Shown piece after piece: positions 7,051 through 13,439 of a DNA stretch of 13,894 nucleotides (its first letter is position 1; every line of letters begins with the position of its first letter). Origin of the DNA: JAPUDQ01 sp039916485 (GTDB lineage: Bacteria; Patescibacteriota; Saccharimonadia; Saccharimonadales; Saccharimonadaceae). The DNA lies in NCBI GenBank assembly GCA_039916485.1, contig JBDSLH010000039.1, forward strand, positions 1-13,894, read 5' to 3'. Made by a program: the position numbers and the translations under genes. The notes below the pieces were generated by a model. The model made no database searches, had not been told where the DNA came from, and saw only the letters and a program-made list of their open reading frames with translations.

Positions 7051-7938
7051 CTAACCTCTTATGAAACTCAGATCTTTGTCGAGACAGGCATCAAGCAGCT
7101 CCTCGCCGCGAGTGATCGCTGCCTCATCATTGTCACGATATGCATCCGAAAGGCCGCCAACCGCCCTATGAAGAAACACCGGCAATAGTTCTTTTTTCAC
7201 TATTTCATCAGTGAGATCTTGTTTTTCGATAAATAACCGTAATAACTCACATGCTCCCGCAGGTGATCCATACGTTACAGACAACCGGACATATCCATAC
7301 GCTAGATCTGTAAAACGGAATAGATCAGTGCCACATTTTTCACCATCGAATACTATCCATCCCTGCTTAGTATCAAATATCTGCCACGGCGTCAGATCAC
7401 CATGCTGGAGGCATTTTGTAAGGATAAAATGAACTGATTCAATATTCTTTTTGGCCTCTAACATGCGTGGATAGCGATCGATGTTTTCTCCCATCCAATG
7501 CTCCCATATTTTGTATGGATGGTCAGATCGTGATGGCTCATCTGGTAAATTATCAGACTTCCAGCCTACCGATACGGTATCAAATAAGGCTAGCATGTCG
7601 GCGTATTGCGGCAAAATTCGCTGCCAGGCTTCGATATCACCTCGCTCAGCGACAATCGGAGCATCAATGTTGGTAAACACAATTCCACTGAGGCCAATCC
7701 GTCTCTCAACCTTAGGCCCAAATATATGAGCGCTCGGGTAAAACGCCTCAATACGATTCATAAATTCACTCCACACAACTTCCCTTTGGATTTTCGGAAT
7801 GAGTTTTTTGTCACGGGCAGTCTTGAGAAAATACCATATGTTTCCCTTACGGACCTTTGCATATTCATAACGGTCATTGCGCCCATTTATATTTTCAAAC
7901 GCAATTGCCTCGTCAAACAGTGCGGGAATATTATCCAT
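7051..7938 (-). CDS. Aminoglycoside phosphotransferase-like (APH/choline kinase fold) protein
   Basis: The 295-residue protein, counted from the ATG at 7938, resembles the APH family of small-molecule kinases. It has an N-lobe to about residue 95, then the catalytic-loop motif HGDLTPW (179-185) with candidate base D181. About a dozen residues later comes IVFDGEKCG, with the presumed metal-binding Asp at 198. The usual Asn of the HGDxxxxN motif is replaced by Gln (Q186), which may weaken metal binding. The substrate cannot be told from sequence; APH-fold proteins act on sugars, amino sugars, choline or homoserine as well as drugs. The ATG overlaps the end of the UDG gene by 8 nt, pointing to translational coupling. 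An upstream TTG at 7956 is the alternative start. Confidence 0.75.
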   Translation of the reverse strand: MDNIPALFDEAIAFENINGRNDRYEYAKVRKGNIWYFLKTARDKKLIPKIQREVVWSEFMNRIEAFYPSAHIFGPKVERRIGLSGIVFTNIDAPIVAERGDIEAWQRILPQYADMLALFDTVSVGWKSDNLPDEPSRSDHPYKIWEHWMGENIDRYPRMLEAKKNIESVHFILTKCLQHGDLTPWQIFDTKQGWIVFDGEKCGTDLFRFTDLAYGYVRLSVTYGSPAGACELLRLFIEKQDLTDEIVKKELLPVFLHRAVGGLSDAYRDNDEAAITRGEELLDACLDKDLSFIRG

Positions 7939-8515
7939 GGGATGTCTCTTGGTCAACGAGCGCTTTGGCTGCTAAGAAATCATCAATGAGAGTTTGGCGC
8001 ATACCACCATTGTAGAGTGCGGCTGCCGGATGGTATAGAGGTATCACCAGAAACTCACTGTCGTGATATTTTACTTTTTTGGGCTGACCATGTTGTTGGG
8101 ATATTTTAGCATCGGGTATGAAACATTCCATGCTGTGACGTCCGAGAGTGATTACCACTTTCGGATCTATAATTTCGAGCTGTCGCATGAGATACGGCCA
8201 AAAGGCACGTTTTTCCTCGGTCGTTGGATCGCGATTATCTGGAGGACGATATTTGACGATGTTGGTGATGTAGACATCTGATCTGACCATACCTGCTGCC
8301 TCAAGCATAGAATTTAAGAACTTCCCACTCGCACCAACGAACGGTAGCCCTTGGATATCCTCTTGTTTGCCCGGCGCTTCACCGATGAAGACGATATCCG
8401 CATCTGGATTGCCATCACCCATGACGAGCTGGGTCGCTGTCTCACGAAGCTCACTGCACATATTGTTCGCAAGTATCTCATCACGAAGCGCATCAAGCTG
8501 ATTTGCTTTACTCAT
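7931..8515 (-). CDS. Uracil-DNA glycosylase, family 4-like
   Basis: UDGs excise uracil from DNA after cytosine deamination. The 194-residue protein has the family-4 active-site motif GEAPGKQED (45-53), the following GLPFVGASG, NIVKYRPPDNRDP (85-97) and the leucine-loop motif HPAA (162-165). Family-4 enzymes bind a [4Fe-4S] cluster through four cysteines. Here only C20 is kept; the others align with N17, Y89 and F105, so the cluster is predicted to be absent. TATACT (8522-8527) lies 6 nt before the ATG and no Shine-Dalgarno is seen, so a leaderless transcript is possible. Alternatively it is co-transcribed with the small ORF 15 nt upstream. It overlaps the kinase gene downstream. Confidence 0.88.
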   Translation of the reverse strand: MSKANQLDALRDEILANNMCSELRETATQLVMGDGNPDADIVFIGEAPGKQEDIQGLPFVGASGKFLNSMLEAAGMVRSDVYITNIVKYRPPDNRDPTTEEKRAFWPYLMRQLEIIDPKVVITLGRHSMECFIPDAKISQQHGQPKKVKYHDSEFLVIPLYHPAAALYNGGMRQTLIDDFLAAKALVDQETSHG

Positions 8516-8530
8516 ACTCGTAGTATAGAA

Positions 8531-8674
8531 CTAGCGAGTAGTTTTCGGTGTGGCTCGTCGTGGTTTTGAAAGACGTTTTGTAACATAGCGCAATATAAAC
8601 GGCCATGCCCAGATCAATATCCTTCGCGCAATCGTACTCTTCCAAAGCCTTCGTACTAGGTGAAATATAAACAT
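8531..8674 (-). CDS. Possible 47-aa cationic, amphipathic small protein
   Basis: An ATG-to-TAG frame of 47 codons fills the gap between PNPase and UDG on the same strand. The peptide alternates aromatic or aliphatic and basic residues (MFIFHLVRRLWKS, then ARRILIWAWPFILRY) and ends in a strongly basic tail (KRLSKPRRATPKTTR). It would bind membranes or nucleic acid. No clear Shine-Dalgarno is seen. It ends 15 nt before the UDG start, so the two may be co-transcribed. Reality rests on gap-filling position and non-random composition; conservation would decide. Confidence 0.45.
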   Translation of the reverse strand: MFIFHLVRRLWKSTIARRILIWAWPFILRYVTKRLSKPRRATPKTTR

Positions 8675-8687
8675 GCGTATATCATAA

Positions 8688-8718
8688 CTGGCTTACAGAC
8701 AATGTATCTGTAAGCCAG
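8688..8718 (-). terminator. Hairpin after pnp
   Basis: A perfect 12-bp inverted repeat (CTGGCTTACAGA at 8688-8699, complement at 8707-8718) with a 7-nt loop starts 22 nt after the PNPase stop. No T tract follows on the minus strand, so it may be a decay-blocking stem or a leaky terminator allowing read-through into the small ORF and UDG. Confidence 0.65.
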
Positions 8719-8739
8719 CCAACATTTAGTATATGAATC

Positions 8740-10848
8740 TTAGACGTCTTTAAGACTAAGGCTCAGTCGTCCTCGTTCGTCGATAGCAATTAGCTTTGCT
8801 TTGACGATTTCGCCTTCTTTGAGAACATCAGTCACCTGCTCGACGCGCTCCTGCGAAAGTTGAGAGATATGTGCCATGCCGTCAATGCCAGGCATGATGT
8901 TGATGAAGGCACCAAATTCCATGATTTTGACAACTTTGCCTTCGTAAATCTTGCCGACTTCTGGCTCTTCGACGAGACCTTTGATCCAATCAACGGCTTT
9001 TTTGATGCTCGCAAGATCAGTTGCAGCCACGGTCACAAGCCCAGTATCTTTGATATCGATCTCAGCACCGGTTTCTTTGGTGATCCTGTTAATCGTCTCA
9101 CCACCTTTACCGATGATAGCGCCAATTTTCTCAGGGTTGACCATGATCTTTTCGATCTGTGGGGCGTATGGGCTCAAGCTCGGTCGTGACGCAGCGAGGG
9201 TGGTCACCATGTGTTCGAGGATGTGTGCGCGACCAGGTTTTGATGCACGGATTGCTTGCGCCAATATGTCAACTGGCAGGCCGTGAAGTTTCATATCCAT
9301 TTGGACTGCGGTGATGCCTTTTTCGGTACCAGTCACCTTGAAGTCCATATCACCAGCAAAATCTTCTGCATCAGCAATGTCAGATAAGACATATGGTGTA
9401 TCGCCGTCCATCATCAATCCCATGGCAATACCGCTCACAGGTCGTGTGAGTGGCACGCCAGCGTCCATGAGTGCCAAGACAGCGCTACAGGTTGCCGCCA
9501 TAGAAGTGCTCCCATTTTGACTCATAATCTCTGTCACGCTACGGATAGCGTATGGGAAATCTTCTTCAGAAGGTAATACCGGCATAACGGCGCGCTCTGC
9601 GAGGTAGCCATGACCAATCTCACGACGACCAGGGCTACCGAGACGACGGACTTCACCGACAGTGTAGCCTGGTGCGTTGTAGTGGTGCATATAGCGGCGT
9701 TCGCCGTTACTGACTTCCATGGTATCAACCATTTGTGCATAGCTCAGTGGTGCAAGCGTCACAATGTTCATTGCCTGGGTGACACCTCGCGTAAAGATGC
9801 TCGAGCCATGAGTACGCGGCAGGACGCCGACTTCTGAGCTGAGTAAACGAATTTCATCGAGCTTACGGCCGTCAGGACGGGTTTGTGAATCAACGATGCC
9901 CTGGCGTACGTCTTTATGTAGCGCCATCGTGAATGCCTCGTCATATTCGTCTTTGACTGCAGCGAAATCTTCACCAACCTTTTCAGCCATATCTTCGTGG
10001 AACTTCCAGCGAAGTTCGTTGACCATTTCATTTCGCTCTGGGTATGGTTTTTGTAGCTTTTCACCCAATTTGTCATGTGTCCATTCGTCAACTTCGGTCT
10101 GGATAGCTTCGTTAGGCAGGACGAGTTCGTATTCCATCGCTGCTTTGGCGACTTTCTCGGCGAGCTCTTTTTGTAATTTGATTGCTGGCTGCATAGCCTT
10201 GTGAGCCCAGGCGATCCCATCAATCACGACATCCTCGTCGACTTCGTTGGCGCCAGCTTCTACCATGACTACACCACTCTCAATACCTGCAACGATGAGA
10301 TCGAGATCACTAGCATCACGTTCTTCGGGTGTCAAAAATGCTTTGAATTCACCATTGACTCGACCGACTCGAAGTCCGGCAACAGGACCGTCAAATGGTG
10401 CACCGCTGATGCTCAATGCGCTGCTGGCAGCGATCATACCTACCATGTCTGGTCGGAACCGTGGGTCCATAGACAGTACGCTAGCGACTACTTGCACTTC
10501 AGCGCGATAGCCCTTTGGGAACAATGGGCGGATTGGACGGTCGATGATACGACCGATCAAGATGGCTTCGTCACTAGGGCGACCTTCACGTTTGATGAAA
10601 CGGCTACCGCTGATCTTGCCTGCTGCATACATTTTTTCTTCATAATCAACACTGAGCGGGAAATAATCCAGCTTGATTGGTCGACTACCAACCTGGGTTG
10701 TGCCAAGCACGACAGTGTCGCCGTAGCTGACGAGCACGCTCGCAGTGGTGCGGAAACCAACTCGGTTAATTTCTAGGGTTAATTTTTGGCCACAGAGATC
10801 TGTGGAAACAGACACAATTTCTTTGCCTGTAGGATTAATAGTAGACAT
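8740..10848 (-). CDS. pnp: Polyribonucleotide nucleotidyltransferase (PNPase)
   Basis: PNPase degrades RNA 3' to 5' by phosphorolysis and can add tails. The 702-residue protein is full length. It has a first RNase PH domain (about 15-220), an all-helical linker (about 235-320), and a second, catalytic RNase PH domain (about 325-545, with GSTSMAATCSAVLALMDAG and the conserved GDMDFKVTGT at 499-508). A KH domain with GKGG (580-583) and a C-terminal S1 domain (about 631-701, EGKVVKIMEFGAFINIMPG) follow. The start is fixed by an AAGGAG site 5 nt upstream. In many bacteria pnp follows rpsO directly; here a Nudix gene and a GC-rich orphan, both on the other strand, lie between them. Confidence 0.97.
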   Translation of the reverse strand: MSTINPTGKEIVSVSTDLCGQKLTLEINRVGFRTTASVLVSYGDTVVLGTTQVGSRPIKLDYFPLSVDYEEKMYAAGKISGSRFIKREGRPSDEAILIGRIIDRPIRPLFPKGYRAEVQVVASVLSMDPRFRPDMVGMIAASSALSISGAPFDGPVAGLRVGRVNGEFKAFLTPEERDASDLDLIVAGIESGVVMVEAGANEVDEDVVIDGIAWAHKAMQPAIKLQKELAEKVAKAAMEYELVLPNEAIQTEVDEWTHDKLGEKLQKPYPERNEMVNELRWKFHEDMAEKVGEDFAAVKDEYDEAFTMALHKDVRQGIVDSQTRPDGRKLDEIRLLSSEVGVLPRTHGSSIFTRGVTQAMNIVTLAPLSYAQMVDTMEVSNGERRYMHHYNAPGYTVGEVRRLGSPGRREIGHGYLAERAVMPVLPSEEDFPYAIRSVTEIMSQNGSTSMAATCSAVLALMDAGVPLTRPVSGIAMGLMMDGDTPYVLSDIADAEDFAGDMDFKVTGTEKGITAVQMDMKLHGLPVDILAQAIRASKPGRAHILEHMVTTLAASRPSLSPYAPQIEKIMVNPEKIGAIIGKGGETINRITKETGAEIDIKDTGLVTVAATDLASIKKAVDWIKGLVEEPEVGKIYEGKVVKIMEFGAFINIMPGIDGMAHISQLSQERVEQVTDVLKEGEIVKAKLIAIDERGRLSLSLKDV

Positions 10849-10953
10849 AGAGTCTCCTTCTGGTTATGCAGAGAGTAACAGGTATGAAAACTTTCTAGTA
10901 CTCATATCCATCACACTCCGCGTTATGTACATACTCAGTATAACACTGATATC

Positions 10954-11427
10954 ATGGAAGGTATGCCACGACGAGTAACAGTCCGAGGACTAATCATAAA
11001 AGATAATACGGTGTTTGCTGTTCGTCACAAACATGACTACAACACAACAAATTCTTTTTGGTGCACGCCTGGTGGTGGACTCGATGACAAAGAGACATTA
11101 CATGACGGCGTCACTCGTGAGCTGATCGAAGAAACAGGAGTCACTCCTCAGATCGGTAAATTACTTATCATCCAGCAATTCCCTCTCACACCGCCACACA
11201 TAGATACCGGTAACGACGAGATTCTCGAATTTTTCTTTCATATTGAAAATGCAGAAGATTACGAAACTATCGATCTTGATGCAACAACACACGGTGCGGT
11301 GGAAATCGCTGAATACGGCTTCGTCGATCCGACGAAAGTTGATTTTTTACCAGTAGTTCTCAAAACTCTCAACCTCGCCGCGCTTGTAACCAAAAACTCG
11401 CCAGTTGTCATAACCAGCGAGTTATAA
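10954..11427 (+). CDS. Nudix hydrolase
   Basis: Nudix enzymes hydrolyse nucleoside diphosphates linked to another group, often damaged nucleotides or cofactors. The 157-residue protein has a complete Nudix box at residues 41-63: G41, E47, R55-E56, E59-E60 and G62 all match GX5EX7REUXEEXGU. No added domain is seen, so the substrate cannot be inferred. The gene diverges from pnp across 105 bp. No Shine-Dalgarno precedes the ATG at 10954, and a -10-like TATAAC ends 9 nt upstream, which would fit a leaderless message. An internal ATG at 10963 is less likely because GGAAGG would be almost touching it. Codon use matches the core genes. Confidence 0.93.
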   Translation: MEGMPRRVTVRGLIIKDNTVFAVRHKHDYNTTNSFWCTPGGGLDDKETLHDGVTRELIEETGVTPQIGKLLIIQQFPLTPPHIDTGNDEILEFFFHIENAEDYETIDLDATTHGAVEIAEYGFVDPTKVDFLPVVLKTLNLAALVTKNSPVVITSEL

Positions 11428-11439
11428 ATAAATTGGTAT

Positions 11440-11507
11440 GGAGACTATACACTTACAGCAAGTAGACCTCAGTTAATTGCTTATGCTTATATGAGGGCAT
11501 AGTCTCC
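11440..11507. other. 68-nt element closed by a 9-bp inverted repeat
   Basis: GGAGACTAT (11440-11448) and ATAGTCTCC (11499-11507) pair perfectly around a 50-nt interior that also holds AGCAA/TTGCT. It lies 13 nt after the Nudix stop and just before the next promoter. There is no T tract and no tRNA T-arm signature. It could be a structured 3' UTR, a small RNA or an operator pair. Confidence 0.4.
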
Positions 11508-11519
11508 CTTGAAAATCTA

Positions 11520-11548
11520 TTGACAATATCTGATTTATTTGTCATAAT
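11520..11548 (+). promoter_or_regulatory. Promoter with embedded dyad for the secreted-protein gene
   Basis: TTGACA (11520-11525), 17 bases, then CATAAT (11543-11548). The dyad TGACAA (11521-11526) / TTGTCA (11539-11544), spaced by 12 bases, overlaps both promoter boxes and could be an operator. The start near 11555 leaves a leader of about 148 nt. Confidence 0.65.
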
Positions 11549-11556
11549 CAGTCTCT

Positions 11557-11586
11557 CCTTGATTGAGGTAATTTTATCTCTCAAGG
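11557..11586 (+). other. 5'-terminal leader hairpin
   Basis: CCTTGA (11557-11562) pairs with TCAAGG (11581-11586), with GAG/CTC inside. It begins within a few nucleotides of the predicted transcript start, the position at which a stem shields an mRNA from 5' exonucleases such as RNase J. Confidence 0.45.
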
Positions 11587-11619
11587 CACCTTAACATGTC
11601 AGATAGTTTATAGCAGTCT

Positions 11620-11667
11620 TGGCCAGGTAAAAATTGATAATTAAGATTGTCGATTATTACCTGGCCA
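11620..11667 (+). promoter_or_regulatory. 48-nt near-perfect hairpin in the leader
   Basis: Eleven perfect base pairs (TGGCCAGGTAA at 11620-11630 with 11657-11667) are followed inward by AAT/ATT and a 7-bp stem with two G-U pairs (11635-11641 with 11646-11652), closed by a TAAG loop. It ends about 20 nt before the Shine-Dalgarno, so it could control translation, attenuation or mRNA processing. It has no T tract. Confidence 0.7.
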
Positions 11668-11702
11668 TAAGACCAGGAGCCCCCATCAGAGGAGTACCAC
11701 CC

Positions 11703-12080
11703 ATGCGTTTTCGCAACATACTCACCGCCCCCGCTGTCGCAGCGGCTGTGCTCGTCGGCACCGCTGTCGCAGCACCCGTAGCGCCCGCCGCAGCCGCTGG
11801 CAACGGCTACATCTCGAAAACCTGCCTGATCGACGGCAAGGGCGCCCGCCTCTCGGTGAGCAAGTGGCGGCTCACGTCCCAGTCGTGGCAGGTCCACGTT
11901 GACCTGAACTCGTCCTCGGACTGGGCAGCCGGGTACTGGCTGTTCAAGGGCAAGCAGTACAACGACGTGAGCGACGCGTACTTCGTGTACAACTCGTCCG
12001 AGCCCCTCACGATCACGGGGGTGGCGGTGCGTTACTTCTCGAAGCGACAGTGCTCCGTCACGTTCCCTCGCACGTCCTAA
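11703..12080 (+). CDS. GC-rich secreted protein, 125 aa, function unknown
   Basis: The 125-residue preprotein has a clear Sec signal peptide: basic MRFR, a hydrophobic Ala/Val core, and an Ala-rich end with likely cleavage after A32. The mature part (about 93 residues, starting GNGYISKTC) is rich in Ser, Tyr and Trp and probably all-beta. It has exactly two cysteines (C41 and C117) that could form a disulfide bridging its ends. AGAGGAG (11688-11694) lies 8 nt before the ATG, which is preferred over longer in-frame starts because those would lie inside the leader hairpin. Codons end overwhelmingly in G/C, the most extreme in the window and actinobacteria-like. It has its own promoter, leader hairpins and a terminator array. 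No family recognised; an exported effector, toxin or surface protein is possible. Confidence 0.8.
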   Translation: MRFRNILTAPAVAAAVLVGTAVAAPVAPAAAAGNGYISKTCLIDGKGARLSVSKWRLTSQSWQVHVDLNSSSDWAAGYWLFKGKQYNDVSDAYFVYNSSEPLTITGVAVRYFSKRQCSVTFPRTS

Positions 12081-12169
12081 GCACGCTGCGGTGCCCGGTG
12101 CGCCGGGAGGGATTCGCTAGCCGATATCGCCACCGATGGCGATAGGGGTAGGGGGTAAACTCGGCTAAG
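12081..12169 (+). other. Structured GC-rich 3' region with nested hairpins
   Basis: This gene-free region (12081-12428 overall) begins with three stems. They are CCCGG-TGCG-CCGGG (12094-12107), an outer stem TAGCCGA/TCGGCTA (12118-12124 with 12161-12167), and nested inside it TATCGCCA-CCGA-TGGCGATA (12125-12144) followed by a G-rich run. It continues into the hairpin at 12170. No ORF is convincing in it. Confidence 0.55.
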
Positions 12170-12207
12170 CGGTCGGGGGTGGGGCCATTCGGCACCACTC
12201 CCGACCG
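12170..12207 (+). terminator. Long GC-rich hairpin after the secreted-protein gene
   Basis: CGGTCGGGGGTGG (12170-12182) pairs with 12195-12207 over 13 positions (one G-U pair). The loop can itself form GCC/GGC. Little T follows, a style common in GC-rich genomes. Confidence 0.65.
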
Positions 12208-12258
12208 TGCCTTACTCCACTTACTATCTGACGTGTTATGTCAAAACCTACGTTTATC

Positions 12259-12279
12259 AAACACCCGAGCGGTGTTTTT
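12259..12279 (+). terminator. Classical rho-independent terminator
   Basis: AAACACC (12259-12265), loop CGAGC, GGTGTTT (12271-12277), with the T run continuing to 12279. It is on the plus strand, about 180 nt after the secreted-protein stop, as a second and native-style terminator. Confidence 0.75.
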
Positions 12280-12378
12280 ATTAATATTGACAATACATTT
12301 TATATAAAGCAGATAGAACTATTAAAAAGGCTTTACTAGCAACAATAGCTACATAAATGCTATCCGCATATACGGATC

Positions 12379-12411
12379 AAAAACAAATATCCGCCCAGTG
12401 AGCGGATATTT
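12379..12411 (-). terminator. Rho-independent terminator of the truB-rpsO operon
   Basis: On the minus strand a 10-bp stem AAATATCCGC/GCGGATATTT (12385-12411) is followed by G and TTTTT (12379-12383). A further small hairpin with the same ATCCG arm (12362-12377) lies just downstream. Confidence 0.85.
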
Positions 12412-12428
12412 GGCAAAGCTTATTTTTC

Positions 12429-12695
12429 CTACTTACGTAGACCAAGTTTGGTGATGATCTCTTGATAAGCGTTGAAGTCTTTGTTCTCGAGGTATTTCAG
12501 GAGTCGTTTGCGACGTCCTACCATCTGAATAAGACCGCGACGAGCCATGTTGTCATGCTTGTTCGCTTTCAAGTGAGCCGTCACCTCTTTGATGCGAGCC
12601 GTCAAAACTGAGACCTGCGCTTGAGGAGAGCCAACGTCGGTTTTGTGAACCGCGCCAACTTTGAGTGCTTTTAACTTGTCTTCTTTGGTAATCAT
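12429..12695 (-). CDS. rpsO: 30S ribosomal protein S15
   Basis: S15 binds 16S rRNA early in assembly of the 30S platform. The 88-residue protein is of normal length and holds the family signature: VGSPQAQVSVLTARI (about 21-35), LKANKHDNMARRGL and VGRRKRLLKYL (about 59-69). No strong Shine-Dalgarno is seen before the ATG. It lies 39 nt after the 226-residue gene and ends the truB operon at the terminator 12379-12411. In many bacteria the S15 leader carries autoregulatory structure; none is obvious in this short gap. Confidence 0.97.
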   Translation of the reverse strand: MITKEDKLKALKVGAVHKTDVGSPQAQVSVLTARIKEVTAHLKANKHDNMARRGLIQMVGRRKRLLKYLENKDFNAYQEIITKLGLRK

Positions 12696-12734
12696 ACCGA
12701 GCTACTTTACCACATCTGTTATGGTATTTCAATA

Positions 12735-13415
12735 TTACTTATACAAGTGCTGAGAAATATCAGTAATGTTAACGTCATCTCGGTCGGGGCCAAAGAGCAG
12801 TTTCATATGTGTTTTTTCATCATCACTACGTACGCAACGCCCAAGAAGCATATAAGCAACCCGCATTGCACTTATTACAGGCTTGGAGGTGTCAGGATTA
12901 TCCTCTAGGTACGTAGCCACATCGCCCCACTTAACTTGCTCATAAAACCCTCTAATAGAGGTAAAGAGCTCGGGTGAAACCAATTCCGCGCGCATCTTAC
13001 ACGGAGCTGAACCATACGTGAACTGAGCCATACCCCCTTGCGCATCTGGGGCTTTGGGAAGTGTATCGACCGTATAGGCTTTGGTAAACATGTAACATTT
13101 GGCATTGTTAATTCGGTCTGGACTACCTAAAAAAGCTTCCGCAAATGCGATATCACCCTCTGGACCATCCTCAAACGAGAGTTCCCAAGTCATTTGTTCT
13201 CGATCTTGTTTATTTGGCCAATCGACAACACCTACAAGATCTTTAAAGTCACTTGACACTACTAATTCCCTCCCTCGGTCAGTCGCTGCAAGGTGCCCAA
13301 CAGTTAGAGCTTCAGTAGTGTTTGTTAGTTGGTGATAATACTTAGCGTTTTTATGAAGCGTGAACTCGAGATTGTGTTTTGCTTTTTCTATATCAGAAAG
13401 AATTTCGCCAGTCAT
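12735..13415 (-). CDS. Conserved-context hypothetical protein, 226 aa
   Basis: This soluble protein of 226 residues has no signal peptide, membrane segment or recognised motif. It begins MTGEILSDIEKAKHNLEF, is mixed alpha/beta with many Asp/Glu, and has three cysteines (about 107, 139 and 194). It lies 24 nt after truB and 39 nt before rpsO on the same strand, so it is almost certainly part of their operon. Many bacteria have ribF (a FAD synthetase) in this position between truB and rpsO, but none of the nucleotidyltransferase motifs of RibF are visible. No Shine-Dalgarno is evident. Codon use is like that of the core genes. A role in translation is suggested only by context. Confidence 0.8.
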   Translation of the reverse strand: MTGEILSDIEKAKHNLEFTLHKNAKYYHQLTNTTEALTVGHLAATDRGRELVVSSDFKDLVGVVDWPNKQDREQMTWELSFEDGPEGDIAFAEAFLGSPDRINNAKCYMFTKAYTVDTLPKAPDAQGGMAQFTYGSAPCKMRAELVSPELFTSIRGFYEQVKWGDVATYLEDNPDTSKPVISAMRVAYMLLGRCVRSDDEKTHMKLLFGPDRDDVNITDISQHLYK

Positions 13416-13439
13416 ACATCAATATTAACATAAGTTTTA

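Noticed and set aside
10201..10776. 191-codon plus-strand ORF opposite pnp
   Set aside because: It lies fully inside the conserved PNPase coding sequence and its translation has no domain pattern.
10937..10944. Overlapping divergent -10 elements (TATAAC plus strand, TATACT minus strand) between Nudix and pnp
   Set aside because: No -35 box at a suitable distance was found on either strand, so neither was listed as a promoter.
11440..11507. tRNA gene
   Set aside because: The acceptor-like stem has no T-arm consensus and no consistent D or anticodon arm on either strand.
12287..12310. Plus-strand promoter beginning TTGACA at 12287
   Set aside because: No -10 box lies at 16-18 bases, and no plus-strand gene follows.
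12238..12339. 33-codon ORF on the plus strand starting at an ATG after the secreted-protein hairpins
   Set aside because: It runs through the rho-independent terminator at 12259-12279, has no ribosome site and is AT-driven; chance is the simpler explanation.
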